Source: JAABRE01 sp964413275 (GTDB taxonomy: Bacteria; Cyanobacteriota; Cyanobacteriia; Cyanobacteriales; JAABRE01). Taken from it: DNA of 27,047 bases. The stretch is from the NCBI GenBank assembly GCA_964413275.1, contig CAYPSO010000063.1:1-27047 (forward strand), read 5' to 3'. How positions within the stretch are numbered: the stretch's first letter is position 1; the number at the start of each line of letters is the position of its first letter. Under the pieces are notes generated by a model that ran no database searches, was not told where the DNA came from, and saw only the letters and a list, made by a program, of their open reading frames with translations. This document shows, in pieces, positions 8,252 through 15,985 of this stretch. The translations under genes were made by a program, and so were the position numbers.

Positions 8252-9637
8252 TTAATGTTCAATGTTCAATGAAAAAACTGCCATTTGAGTAGGTGAACCA
8301 ACTTGTAAATCTTCATCTCCAATGGGTAAAAATTCTACAAAATAATTAAATTTTTCTGCTACTTCTAATCCCCAATCTTGAAATTGTTTTCTAGTCCATT
8401 CAAAGCGATGATCTTTATGTCTTAAACTTCCTTGAGATAAGTTCTCAAATTTAACATTATATTCAATATTTGGAGTTGTAATAATTATTGTTTTGGGATA
8501 GGCAAATTCAAATAATACTCTCTCAAATGCTTTTATTCTTTGTAAATCTAAATGTTCAATTACTTCTATTACTGTGGCTGCATCATAGCTAAACATTCGT
8601 TTATCTCGGTAAGTTAATGAACTTTGAAATAACTTTATTCTCTCTTGTTGTTTCAATGGTAAACGGTCTAAATGTAATCTTTCTTGGGCAATTTCTAAAC
8701 AGCGATAGGAAACATCACATCCAGCTATTTCTGTAAAACTATTATCTTGAAGTAATCTTTTAATTAGTTTTCCTTCTCCACATCCTAAATCTATTATTGT
8801 TTTTGCTCCTACTTTTTTTAAAGTATTTACTACTATGTTTAAACGTTGCTCATTTAAACTCAATGGTTGTTCTAAAAGTTCTTCTTTTTCCCTTTGAGCT
8901 ATTTCAGTTTGCTGCGGCTCTTCTTCCACTATTAATTGGGCTAAGGCTTGATGTACTAATTTTCTTTGACGTTTTAAATAACGTTGAGCAATTAATTCCT
9001 GTTCGGGGTGATTTTTTAACCATCCTTCCCCATGACGTAAAAGTTTTTCTACTTCATCATCTCCTATCCAATAATGCTTTTCTGCATCTAAAACAGGCAT
9101 TAATACATATAAATGGGATAAAAGATTTTGTAAGGTAATATTGTGTTGTAGTTCAACAGAAACATAATTACTCATACCCCATTCAGGAAACTGAGCATCA
9201 AGCATCAAGGGTTGAACTTTGAGTGTGTATCCTAATGGTTCAAATATTCTTCTAAGTAAACTTTCTCCTCCTTGACAGGGTATAACGGGTAATTTTGCAG
9301 TTAAAGGAAGGGGAGTATTTACTAATTCAGGTTTATCTCGACAACGCCCTGATAAAGCGGTACTAAAAACTTTAGCTAAAGCTACACTTAAAAATGATGA
9401 TGCCACATAAGGGCGATCGTTCACATAATGTTCTAAAGTTTCTCCCTGACGCACTAATTTAATGGGATTTAACTCTAACATCATGGCAACTGTGGTAACA
9501 TTTTCGCTGCTTTGAGGATAGAATACTTTTGCGCATCCCCAAGGTAACTCAAAATTTTGCAATTTGGCAGGATGTTTGTGGAGTAAATAGCCTAAGTCGG
9601 TAGCAGGGTTATAGGTAGTGCTGATTATCAGTAACAT
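8252..9637 (-). CDS. hen1: 3'-terminal RNA ribose 2'-O-methyltransferase Hen1
   Basis: The enzyme methylates the terminal 2'-OH at the 3' end of cut RNA before Pnkp seals it, making the repaired site resistant to recutting. The bacterial Hen1 N-terminal domain is clear (TTYNPATDLGYLLHKHP in the first ~25 residues), which also supports interaction with the Pnkp ligase. The C-terminal domain has the SAM-binding IIDLGCGEGK loop and the Hen1-specific metal site IEVIEHLD (E, E, H). TTPNIEYN and then HKDHRFEWTRKQFQDW follow, giving the further His. The start is placed at ATG 9637 because family proteins begin MLL.I.TT. A TTG at 9655 would add six residues. Length is about 461 aa, normal for the family. 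It is the first gene of the minus-strand repair island, downstream of dapL. Confidence 0.95.
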   Translation of the reverse strand: MLLIISTTYNPATDLGYLLHKHPAKLQNFELPWGCAKVFYPQSSENVTTVAMMLELNPIKLVRQGETLEHYVNDRPYVASSFLSVALAKVFSTALSGRCRDKPELVNTPLPLTAKLPVIPCQGGESLLRRIFEPLGYTLKVQPLMLDAQFPEWGMSNYVSVELQHNITLQNLLSHLYVLMPVLDAEKHYWIGDDEVEKLLRHGEGWLKNHPEQELIAQRYLKRQRKLVHQALAQLIVEEEPQQTEIAQREKEELLEQPLSLNEQRLNIVVNTLKKVGAKTIIDLGCGEGKLIKRLLQDNSFTEIAGCDVSYRCLEIAQERLHLDRLPLKQQERIKLFQSSLTYRDKRMFSYDAATVIEVIEHLDLQRIKAFERVLFEFAYPKTIIITTPNIEYNVKFENLSQGSLRHKDHRFEWTRKQFQDWGLEVAEKFNYFVEFLPIGDEDLQVGSPTQMAVFSLNIEH

Positions 9638-9685
9638 TGATATTAATTTGCTCAAAAAGCGATTAATCTTGTTTAAAATAAGGAT

Positions 9686-9726
9686 TAGTAATTAGCTAAA
9701 AGCTAAAAGCTAAAAGCTAATTACTA
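9686..9726. repeat. heptad tandem repeat capped by a 12-bp perfect inverted repeat
   Basis: Heptamers run TTAGCTA, AAAGCTA three times, then ATTACTA (9692-9726). TAGTAATTAGCT (9686-9697) and AGCTAATTACTA (9715-9726) are exact reverse complements around a 17-nt loop. The element fills most of the gap between dapL and hen1 and could form a hairpin in the transcript. It resembles the other heptad arrays in this window. Confidence 0.8.
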
Positions 9727-9728
9727 CA

Positions 9729-10964
9729 CTAAATATGTAAATTGTCAGTAATGCGTCTCATAGCTTCTTCCACATTTTCCCGACTATTAAAAGCAGAAAT
9801 ACGAAAATAACCTTCCCCTGCAGCACCAAAACCAGAGCCAGGTGTACCCACAACATTGGCAGTTTGCAATAATTTATCAAAAAAGTCCCAACTACTCATC
9901 CCATTAGGAGTTTTTACCCAGACGTAAGGTGCATTGATACCACCAAATACCTCTAATCCCGCCTCTGTTAATTTTTGGCGAATAATTTTAGCATTGTCTA
10001 AATAAAAACTAATTAAGGCTTTAATCTGTGCTTGCCCTTCCTCTGAATAGACTGCTTCTGCACCTCTTTGGACAATATAGGAAACACCGTTAAATTTGGT
10101 TGACTGACGACGATTCCATAATTTCCATAATTCCACTTCAGAGCCATCGCTCGCTTTAACGGCTAATCCCTTGGGAAATATGGTGAAAGCGCAACGAGTA
10201 CCAGTAAAACCAGCATTTTTAGAAAATGAGCGAAATTCGATCGCACATTCTTTAGCACCTTCTATCTCGTAAATGGAATGGGGTAAACTAGAATCGGTAA
10301 TATAAGCTTCATAAGCGGCATCAAAAAGAATAATTGAGCCGTTAGCCCTAGCATAGTCAACCCATGCTTTTAATTGCTCTTTAGTAGCGGTTGCCCCTGT
10401 GGGATTATTGGGGAAACACAGATAAATTAAATCAACTTTCTTCTTGGGAATAGCTGGAATAAAATTATTTTTGGCTGTAATGGGAATATAAACTAAACCT
10501 TTATATTCTCCTTTCTTCTTAACTTCTCCAGTATGTCCCGCCATAACGTTAGTATCCACATAAACAGGATAAACTGGATCGGTTACAGCGATTTTATTAT
10601 CTTTACCAAAAATATCGAGAATATTACCAGTATCGCATTTCGAGCCATCAGAAATAAAAATTTCACTGGCATCTATATCACAACCCCGTGCTTGAAAATC
10701 TTGGCTTGCAATTTTCTCCCTTAACCAAGGATAACCTTGTTCAGGGCCATAACCATGAAAACCTTCATGAGTGCCCATATCTTCCACCGCTTTAATCATA
10801 GCAGTGCGACAGGCTTCGGGTAAAGGTTCGGTTACATCACCAATACCTAATTTAATGATTGGTGCTTCGGGATTAGCTTCGGCAAAAGCATTGACACGAC
10901 GGGCAATTTCAGGAAATAAATATCCAGCTTTGAGTTTGAGATAGTTTTCGTTAATTTTTACCAT
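9729..10964 (-). CDS. dapL: LL-diaminopimelate aminotransferase
   Basis: This PLP enzyme converts tetrahydrodipicolinate directly to LL-diaminopimelate using glutamate. It is the shortcut route to lysine and peptidoglycan precursors used by cyanobacteria, plants and chlamydiae. The N-terminus KLKAGYLFPEIARRV and KLGIGDVTEPLP (38-49) are typical of DapL. PNNPTG (185-190), the PLP-contacting FDAAYEAY (214-221) and the Schiff-base lysine in SFSKNAG (K249) are present, followed by GFTGTRC. At 411 aa it is full length. It is on the same strand as hen1, with 91 nt between them that hold the heptad hairpin, so read-through into hen1 is possible. No link in function is evident. Confidence 0.96.
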   Translation of the reverse strand: MVKINENYLKLKAGYLFPEIARRVNAFAEANPEAPIIKLGIGDVTEPLPEACRTAMIKAVEDMGTHEGFHGYGPEQGYPWLREKIASQDFQARGCDIDASEIFISDGSKCDTGNILDIFGKDNKIAVTDPVYPVYVDTNVMAGHTGEVKKKGEYKGLVYIPITAKNNFIPAIPKKKVDLIYLCFPNNPTGATATKEQLKAWVDYARANGSIILFDAAYEAYITDSSLPHSIYEIEGAKECAIEFRSFSKNAGFTGTRCAFTIFPKGLAVKASDGSEVELWKLWNRRQSTKFNGVSYIVQRGAEAVYSEEGQAQIKALISFYLDNAKIIRQKLTEAGLEVFGGINAPYVWVKTPNGMSSWDFFDKLLQTANVVGTPGSGFGAAGEGYFRISAFNSRENVEEAMRRITDNLHI

Positions 10965-11013
10965 GTTTGTAGTGTAGCAAAGGGCATAGAATAGCTTACT
11001 ATAAATTCTAATT

Positions 11014-11250
11014 TTAAGTTAAATAAACTAACATGGCATTTTCTTTTGAAGCTGTATCTTGATAGTATTCCCTCATAAGATTGTATTGTTCTAACAACAA
11101 ATCTATAATGTTTTTTTCTAAGGATATATCTAGTTTTTTTATGGGTGCTGAACATTCAGCATAAATATATAAATTGATAGCTTGAGGAGCTTCTTTAAGT
11201 TTTTTTAGTAACTCAAAAGGAATTTGCTTAAATTCTAAATCTATACCCAT
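11014..11250 (-). CDS. small hypothetical protein (78 aa)
   Basis: A 78-residue protein starting MGIDLEFKQIPFELL, with a charged, mainly helical pattern and no signal or membrane segment. The MGxDLxxxxI beginning faintly recalls DUF1877-type proteins, but the rest is too short for that family, so it could be a truncated relative or an unrelated gene. It lies 49 nt upstream of dapL on the same strand. I do not recognise a function. Confidence 0.45.
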   Translation of the reverse strand: MGIDLEFKQIPFELLKKLKEAPQAINLYIYAECSAPIKKLDISLEKNIIDLLLEQYNLMREYYQDTASKENAMLVYLT

Positions 11251-11401
11251 TTTTAATATTTTTTTAAACCTTAGTCAAACTGTAAATCAAAAATTGCTAT
11301 TCTATTTAACCCTATAAATGTAAATCAAATTTAGAAATATTAGCATCGGCTCTTCCTTTAACCATACCCTTATTTTTTTATAGAGTTTGGGGCACTTATC
11401 G

Positions 11402-11458
11402 GGGGGTATTACTAATAGAAAAGTAGTTATTTTGTTAGTTCGATTCCCCCTACCCGCT
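11402..11458 (+). pseudogene. tRNA-Gly-like remnant
   Basis: AGTTCGATTCCCCC then TACCCGCT (11437-11458) reads like the T-loop, 3' T-stem and acceptor end of a tRNA-Gly. A GGGGGTA at 11402-11408 could pair with TACCCGC (6 of 7 positions). Only 56 nt separate the ends, there is no anticodon arm, and the 5' T-stem strand does not pair. It is therefore at most a degraded copy or an integration scar. The rest of the 235-nt gap between the two small minus-strand genes (11251-11485) holds nothing else I can name. Confidence 0.4.
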
Positions 11459-11485
11459 TTTACGATATGATTTTTGTACTGAAAA

Positions 11486-11899
11486 TTATTGGAGACAAAC
11501 TGTTTGAGCATTTGTTTGCAACGAACCACAAAAAGGATTATTTAGATCCTGAGTTCTCATGGCTGGACTACTTTGGGTTTGTTGTTTCCACAAATCTTGA
11601 TGGAGGGTATTTATCAAAAAACCATCACGACGAATCTGGTTTTCTGGGTATGAGCCTTCAGGAAAGTCAGTTATCCCAAACCAAGTATTTAATTGACCAC
11701 CCATAGTAGAAATTCCAAAAATATCATCGGAATTTTCATAAAAAGCCTTATTAACCACCTCATCAATACCAATCATATCTTCCGATACTGATTGAGCAAT
11801 AAGATTATTATTTTTAGGTAGAGCTTGGCTAGGTATGTTTATAAATACCCCAGATAAAGAAGTTATCAGACCAATAGTGATTAAAGTAATAGTTTTCAT
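11486..11899 (-). CDS. putative secreted protein of unknown function
   Basis: The 137-residue protein starts with Lys followed by a hydrophobic stretch (ITLITIGLITSLSGVFI) and a Ser-Gln-Ala site, a plausible signal peptide cleaved near residue 27. The mature part has no motif I know; MGGQLNTWFGI and RTQDLNNPFCGSL stand out. It is probably exported to the periplasm or outside. It is transcribed divergently from pyrE, with 71 nt between the starts that must hold both promoters. I am fairly sure it is a real gene because of the signal peptide and its promoter-facing position; the function is unknown. Confidence 0.6.
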   Translation of the reverse strand: MKTITLITIGLITSLSGVFINIPSQALPKNNNLIAQSVSEDMIGIDEVVNKAFYENSDDIFGISTMGGQLNTWFGITDFPEGSYPENQIRRDGFLINTLHQDLWKQQTQSSPAMRTQDLNNPFCGSLQTNAQTVCLQ

Positions 11900-11970
11900 T
11901 GATTTTTCTTGCCTAATTATTTAGTAAGATGGGAATTTGCTAATCACAATTTTAACTCTAATCAACGATT

Positions 11971-12576
11971 ATGAACCACCATACTAATAACCATATTTCA
12001 GTAGCAAAAACTGATTTAATTTCTTTGCGGCAATTTTTACTTAAGTTGTTGATTGATTTAGCTTATAAAGAAGGAGATTTCACCCTTTCATCAGGCCAAA
12101 AAAGCTCTTACTACATCAATGGAAAACAAGTGACTCTTAATGCTGAGGGTGCCTTAGCCATAGGCAGACTAATTTTATCCATTTTACCAGAAGATACTCA
12201 AGCTGTGGCTGGTTTAACTTTAGGAGCAGATCCTATTGTTTCGGCGGTTAGTGTGGTTTCTGCCTATGAAAATCGTCCTATTCCCGCTTTAATTATTCGC
12301 AAAGAGGCTAAAGATCATGGTACCCAAGCTTATATTGAAGGGCCTAGTTTACCAGATGGTGCTAAAGTTGTGGTGTTAGAAGATGTGGTAACAACTGGTG
12401 CTTCTGCCATGTTAGCAGTAGAGCGTTTACAAAATGCAGGTTATCAGGTTGAGGATATTATATCTTTAGTCGATCGCCAACAGGGTGGAGCAGAATTATA
12501 TAGTAATGCAGGACTTAATTTTCAAGCTTTATTTTCCATCGCCGAAATTCAAGAAACTAGCAGAAAACTATCTTAA
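11971..12576 (+). CDS. pyrE: orotate phosphoribosyltransferase
   Basis: The enzyme converts orotate and PRPP to OMP in pyrimidine synthesis. The PRPP-binding signature VVVLEDVVTTGASA is at residues 133-146. The N-terminal FTLSSGQKSSYYINGKQ (38-54) and IIRKEAKDHG (108-117) segments are diagnostic. Length of 201 aa is normal for the shorter OPRT form. The ATG at 11971 gives about 12 non-conserved residues before the conserved region. It stands alone, followed by a terminator hairpin. Confidence 0.94.
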   Translation: MNHHTNNHISVAKTDLISLRQFLLKLLIDLAYKEGDFTLSSGQKSSYYINGKQVTLNAEGALAIGRLILSILPEDTQAVAGLTLGADPIVSAVSVVSAYENRPIPALIIRKEAKDHGTQAYIEGPSLPDGAKVVVLEDVVTTGASAMLAVERLQNAGYQVEDIISLVDRQQGGAELYSNAGLNFQALFSIAEIQETSRKLS

Positions 12577-12583
12577 TGGGCAA

Positions 12584-12625
12584 GATGAGCAAGAACAATT
12601 ATCAAAATTAATAATTTTGCTCATC
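12584..12625 (+). terminator. hairpin terminator after pyrE
   Basis: GATGAGCAA (12584-12592) and TTGCTCATC (12617-12625) pair exactly around a 24-nt AT-rich loop, and a T-rich stretch follows from about 12629. The long loop makes it weaker than a classical intrinsic terminator. Confidence 0.6.
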
Positions 12626-12743
12626 ATAATTTTTATTTCTTAATAAAAAGGTTAACATTGCTTAATTTTTTTTAACACTTTGCCATAGTTTTTATTAATA
12701 GGAATTGTTAAAATTAAGACAGAAAATAATTTTGGGTATATGT

Positions 12744-13256
12744 ATGGATGCTATGTCTAATCGTTTCAGTAAACAAGTTGATTGGTCAACTTTAGTTTTA
12801 TTTACTTTAGGATTTTGGTTAAGTGGCAGTCTTATTATTGATTTAGTAATTATTCCGGGGTTATTTGCTTCAGGAATGATGGCTGAAAGTGGTTTTGCTA
12901 GTGCAGGTTATGTAATTTTTGGTACTTTTAATAGAATTGAATTAATTTGTGCTGCCTTAGTATTAAGTAGTTTTTTAATTTTTCACCGCAATCATAATTT
13001 AACCAATAAACAAGAACCTTGGGCAATTATTTTATCAGTAGGAATGATGGCAATCGCCACAATTTATACTTATATTTTGACACCACAAATGACTGGTTTA
13101 GGTCTTCAGTCTAGTTTACTTTCAACTACAACACAAATGCCTCCTGCTATGATTTCTCTTCATATTTTTTATTGGATTTTAGAAGGAATCAAGTTAATTT
13201 CTGGTGGTATTTTATTACGTTGGTGTTATCGCAATTCTTGTACTCTTGTAAACTAA
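12744..13256 (+). CDS. membrane protein, DUF4149-like
   Basis: The 170-residue protein has four hydrophobic segments: LVLFTLGFWLSGSLIIDLVI, ELICAALVLSSFLIF, WAIILSVGMMAIATIYTYIL and MISLHIFYWILEGIKLISG. An acidic/aromatic pattern between helices 1 and 2 and a TPQM motif after helix 3 resemble DUF4149/TMEM205-like proteins common in cyanobacteria. No function is established. The ATG at 12744 is chosen over an upstream TTG at 12705 because the added residues look like untranslated AT-rich DNA; Met at 12753 is a further option. It is an isolated gene between pyrE and the convergent DUF29 gene. Confidence 0.65.
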   Translation: MDAMSNRFSKQVDWSTLVLFTLGFWLSGSLIIDLVIIPGLFASGMMAESGFASAGYVIFGTFNRIELICAALVLSSFLIFHRNHNLTNKQEPWAIILSVGMMAIATIYTYILTPQMTGLGLQSSLLSTTTQMPPAMISLHIFYWILEGIKLISGGILLRWCYRNSCTLVN

Positions 13257-13299
13257 AATATGATGAGCAGTTTAGAAGTTTAGCTTATTATGATTATAA

Positions 13300-13355
13300 G
13301 GTGCGTCATGACAAGTAGATTTTGTTATCGTATCAAACTTAAGTTATGACGCACC
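13300..13355. repeat. 10-bp inverted repeat between convergent genes
   Basis: GGTGCGTCAT (13300-13309) and ATGACGCACC (13346-13355) are exact reverse complements around 36 nt. Similar GTGCGTCA-type inverted repeats are scattered in cyanobacterial intergenic DNA. Its position between two gene ends suits a bidirectional terminator or a small palindromic repeat. Confidence 0.55.
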
Positions 13356-13414
13356 CTACAATATAACCTTTAAAGATAAAATAGCTTGTAACTAACCGCT
13401 AATTATTCTAATTA

Positions 13415-13876
13415 CTAAGAGCCGAAAAAATTAGATTCTAAAATTTGTTCCAAAGTAAAGGGATTATCAACAGGAAAATTACTAATATCCACACGAGTTT
13501 CTAAACTCACATCTTCCCTAGCATCTTGATAACAAGTGCTGAGTTTATTTTCTAAATAAGATTGCAAACTTAGATTTCCTTTAATTAACTTATTAATTTG
13601 CCTTCTTTGTTCAATCACAGTAAATCGACAAGTTTTAGATACTTTATCTGGTTGATATTTATATTTAAGAAGGTGCATTATTAGAACTATTACTCTATTT
13701 TCTAATTCTCTTTTATTATTCCTGCCAAGTCCTTCTAATTCTTTAATTAAATTTTCTAAATCTATTTCATTAAAACTATTTTTCCTTAGTAATTCTGCCG
13801 TTTTTTGTAACCAGAGATTATAATCTTCTTCATATAATTTTTTTAAATAAATATTATCAGATTCAAAAGTATCCAT
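13415..13876 (-). CDS. DUF29 family protein
   Basis: The 153-residue protein begins with LYEEDYNLWLQKTAELLRKN and continues with IDLENLIKELEGLGRNNKRELENRVIVLIMHLLKY, the characteristic DUF29 helical core that is very abundant in cyanobacteria. The function of DUF29 is unknown; genes of this family occur in many copies and near mobile or toxin-antitoxin loci, which offers only a weak hint. It lies 77 nt downstream of pgk on the same strand but after a strong terminator, so it is probably transcribed separately. Confidence 0.85.
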   Translation of the reverse strand: MDTFESDNIYLKKLYEEDYNLWLQKTAELLRKNSFNEIDLENLIKELEGLGRNNKRELENRVIVLIMHLLKYKYQPDKVSKTCRFTVIEQRRQINKLIKGNLSLQSYLENKLSTCYQDAREDVSLETRVDISNFPVDNPFTLEQILESNFFGS

Positions 13877-13897
13877 ATTTTTACTAAAGATAAGTTG

Positions 13898-13920
13898 AAA
13901 AAAGCAGGCATTTTGCCTGC
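13898..13920 (-). terminator. intrinsic terminator of pgk
   Basis: Read on the minus strand, GCAGGCA and TGCCTGC form a perfect 7-bp GC-rich stem with a 3-nt loop, followed at once by six T residues (13903-13898). It lies 34 nt after the pgk stop and is a textbook Rho-independent terminator. Confidence 0.92.
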
Positions 13921-13953
13921 ACTACAACAATCACTATTATTAATGTTAACTGA

Positions 13954-15159
13954 TTAGGCCTCGTCTAAAGCAGCTATTCCGGGTAACACTTTACCTTCTA
14001 ATAACTCTAAACTTGCACCACCACCAGTGGAAATGTGGCTCATCTTCTCAGCAACACCAACTTTTTCCACCGCAGCAACCGAGTCACCACCACCAATAAT
14101 GGTAATAGTACCTTGGCCAGTTAAACTAGCTAAAGTATGGGCAATGGCGTCTGTACCAGCCGCAAATTTATCAAATTCAAATACCCCCATAGGGCCATTC
14201 CAAATTACGGATTTGCACTCAGATAAAGCTGCTTGGAAAGTTTTAATGGAGTCAGGACCAATATCTAAACCCATCCAACCATCGGGAATAGCGTCAATAC
14301 TAACTGTTTGAGAATTAGCATCAGCAGCAAATTTGTCAGCTAATACCACATCAGTAGGTAATAAAAAATCAACACCTTTTTCCTTAGCCTTAGCTTCTAA
14401 AGCTTTAGCTAATTCTAACTTATCTTCTTCTACTAAAGAATTACCAACATTTAAACCACGAGCTTTGTAGAAAGTGAAAATCATTCCCCCACCGATAAAT
14501 AATTTATCGCATTTTTCGAGGAGGGTTTCAATGACACCAATTTTACTAGAAACCTTAGAACCACCAACAATCGCAGCTAAAGGACGTTGAGGATTTTCGA
14601 TCGCATTTTGGAGAAACTTTAACTCTTTCTCAATTAAATAACCAGCGACACTGGGGCTAAGATGATGACTTACACCCTCAGTAGAAGCATGGGCGCGGTG
14701 TGCCGTACCAAAAGCATCATTAACATATAAATCGGCATTAGCTGCTAATTTTTTCGCAAATTCAGGATCGTTTTCTTCTTCTTCTGCGTAGAAGCGAACA
14801 TTTTCCAACATTGCTACTTGACCATTGGACATAGCAGAAATTTTGGCAGCAACTGAATCACCGATGCAGTCATCACACATAATTACATCTTGTCCGAGTA
14901 ATTCGCCGAGACGTTTTGCGGTAGGTGTTAAGCGCATATCCTCAACAACTTTACCTTTTGGTCTGCCGAAGTGACTGGCTAAAATTACCTTACCACCTTT
15001 ATCCATTAAATCCCTAATAGTAGGCAGTGCAGCACGGATTCGGGTATCATCAGTAATGTTACCACTATCATCTAAAGGCACATTAAAGTCAACACGAACC
15101 AAAACACGCTTTCCAGCTACATCAGCTTCTGTTAAATTTGCTACAGTCTTTTTAGACAC
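13954..15159 (-). CDS. pgk: phosphoglycerate kinase
   Basis: This cytosolic enzyme interconverts 1,3-bisphosphoglycerate/ADP and 3-phosphoglycerate/ATP in glycolysis and the Calvin cycle. The N-terminal VLVRVDFNVPLD, the HFGRPKG loop, LENVRFYAEEE, the nucleotide-binding GGSKVSSKIGV and WNGPMGVFE, and the C-terminal GGGDSVAAVEKVG are all intact. Length of 401 aa is standard. It starts with GTG, supported by a perfect AGGAGG 9 nt upstream and by the family N-terminus MSKKTVANLTEADVAGKRV. It is transcribed away from the universal stress gene and ends in a strong terminator. Confidence 0.98.
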   Translation of the reverse strand: MSKKTVANLTEADVAGKRVLVRVDFNVPLDDSGNITDDTRIRAALPTIRDLMDKGGKVILASHFGRPKGKVVEDMRLTPTAKRLGELLGQDVIMCDDCIGDSVAAKISAMSNGQVAMLENVRFYAEEEENDPEFAKKLAANADLYVNDAFGTAHRAHASTEGVSHHLSPSVAGYLIEKELKFLQNAIENPQRPLAAIVGGSKVSSKIGVIETLLEKCDKLFIGGGMIFTFYKARGLNVGNSLVEEDKLELAKALEAKAKEKGVDFLLPTDVVLADKFAADANSQTVSIDAIPDGWMGLDIGPDSIKTFQAALSECKSVIWNGPMGVFEFDKFAAGTDAIAHTLASLTGQGTITIIGGGDSVAAVEKVGVAEKMSHISTGGGASLELLEGKVLPGIAALDEA

Positions 15160-15168
15160 AGGTAATTT

Positions 15169-15174
15169 CCTCCT
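15169..15174 (-). promoter_or_regulatory. Shine-Dalgarno AGGAGG that fixes the GTG start of pgk
   Basis: On the minus strand AGGAGG lies 9 nt before the GTG at 15159-15157. Strong Shine-Dalgarno sequences are rare in this window, so this one marks high expression and settles the start. Confidence 0.85.
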
Positions 15175-15305
15175 AATTTCTTTTTAAAAAAGTTAATTAA
15201 GTCAGCCGTTAGCTGGTTAACTAATAACTTCCCACAAAAATGGATCGTTGATAAACTCTTTTTGCCAATTTTATCCGAGTATGGATAATGGAGGTTAACT
15301 AAATT

Positions 15306-15719
15306 ATGTTTAAAACTGTTTTATTTCCAGTCGATCAAAGTCGAGAAACTCGTGAAGCGGCAACTACGGTAGCCAATGTGGTTAAAACTTACAATAGCCG
15401 TCTAGTTTTATTATCCGTTGTCGAAAAAACTCCCACAGGGGAAAAACCTGCTGAGGGAGGAATAATGACGAATACTGAACAAGTGGCCAAACTTTTACAA
15501 GGAGCGCAAGCTTTATTCACTCAACAGGGTATTGAAGCAGAGGTAATCGAAAGGGAAGGGCTACCCTCTTTTACTATTTGCGATGTGGCCGATGAAATTA
15601 ACGCTGATTTAATTATTATGGGGTGTCGTGGTTTAGGTTTAACCGAAGAGGGTGCTGAGGAAAGTGTGACCAATAGAGTAATAAATCTTTCTCCTTGTCC
15701 AATTCTAATTATTCCTTAA
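15306..15719 (+). CDS. universal stress protein (UspA family)
   Basis: The 137-residue protein has the UspA fold pattern: FKTVLFPVDQSRETREA at the N-terminus, a central LVLLSVVEK, and the C-terminal block IIMGCRGLGLTEEG...SVTNRVINLSPCPILIIP. The ATP-binding GxRG...S motif is nearly complete, but the usual Gly before the Ser is a Glu (AEESVTN), so ATP binding is uncertain. GGAGGT at 15290-15295 is a good ribosome site 10 nt before the ATG. It is divergent from pgk, with a 146-nt shared promoter region, and ends in a compact terminator. Role in stress is inferred from the family. Confidence 0.88.
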   Translation: MFKTVLFPVDQSRETREAATTVANVVKTYNSRLVLLSVVEKTPTGEKPAEGGIMTNTEQVAKLLQGAQALFTQQGIEAEVIEREGLPSFTICDVADEINADLIIMGCRGLGLTEEGAEESVTNRVINLSPCPILIIP

Positions 15720-15726
15720 AAAGTAG

Positions 15727-15743
15727 GGTGGGCAATGCCCACC
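15727..15743. terminator. bidirectional terminator hairpin
   Basis: GGTGGGCA and TGCCCACC are exact reverse complements around a single A, giving a 17-nt GC-rich palindrome followed by TTATTTTTT on the plus strand and preceded by A-rich DNA. It lies between the convergent Usp gene and the small gene at 15793. This GTGGGCA palindrome type is a common cyanobacterial intergenic repeat. Confidence 0.85.
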
Positions 15744-15792
15744 TTATTTTTTATGTTATTTGTTAAAATCTAACTCTAACTCATATTTATCT

Positions 15793-15975
15793 TTAAGCTT
15801 TCTTAGGAATTAAGTTAATTAAAGTTCGTAAAGCGTGATTTACCGATTCAGCATCAGGAAAATATTCCCTAATATCTAGATCGAGAATAATTGCTCCTTC
15901 AACTAAATTATAATTTTGAACAATTGTTATTCGACTCTTTCGGGTTAATGGGGAAAAATGTTCATTGCGTAACAT
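15793..15975 (-). CDS. small hypothetical protein (60 aa)
   Basis: A 60-residue protein with a predicted strand-helix pattern (ITIVQNYNLVEGAIILDLDI, then a helical DAESVNHALRTLINLIPKK). I recognise no family. It starts 10 nt after the FHA gene stop on the same strand, so it is probably cotranscribed with it. It ends before a strong terminator, which supports a real gene. Confidence 0.5.
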   Translation of the reverse strand: MLRNEHFSPLTRKSRITIVQNYNLVEGAIILDLDIREYFPDAESVNHALRTLINLIPKKA

Positions 15976-15985
15976 ATCTTATTAA

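Noticed and set aside
8797..9138. 113-aa plus-strand reading frame rich in Leu/Phe
   Set aside because: It is antisense to hen1, whose domains are unambiguous; the hydrophobicity reflects the complement of Lys/Glu codons.
10958..11155. 65-aa minus-strand reading frame
   Set aside because: It overlaps the 78-aa gene in another frame and runs into the dapL start; basic, low-information sequence.
11402..11458. functional tRNA gene
   Set aside because: Only 56 nt between acceptor strands, no anticodon arm, and the T-stem does not pair, so it was listed only as a remnant.
11302..11529. 75-aa minus-strand reading frame
   Set aside because: It overlaps the end of the secreted-protein gene in another frame, runs through the tRNA-like remnant and has no recognisable protein pattern.
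11467..11706. 79-aa plus-strand reading frame
   Set aside because: It lies antisense to the secreted-protein gene, which has a signal peptide; the plus frame has no family pattern.
11899..11971. sigma-70 promoter for pyrE (TAAGAT at 11925 with TTGCCT or TTGATT upstream)
   Set aside because: Spacings of 10 or 20 nt do not fit a standard promoter, and chance matches are likely in AT-rich DNA.
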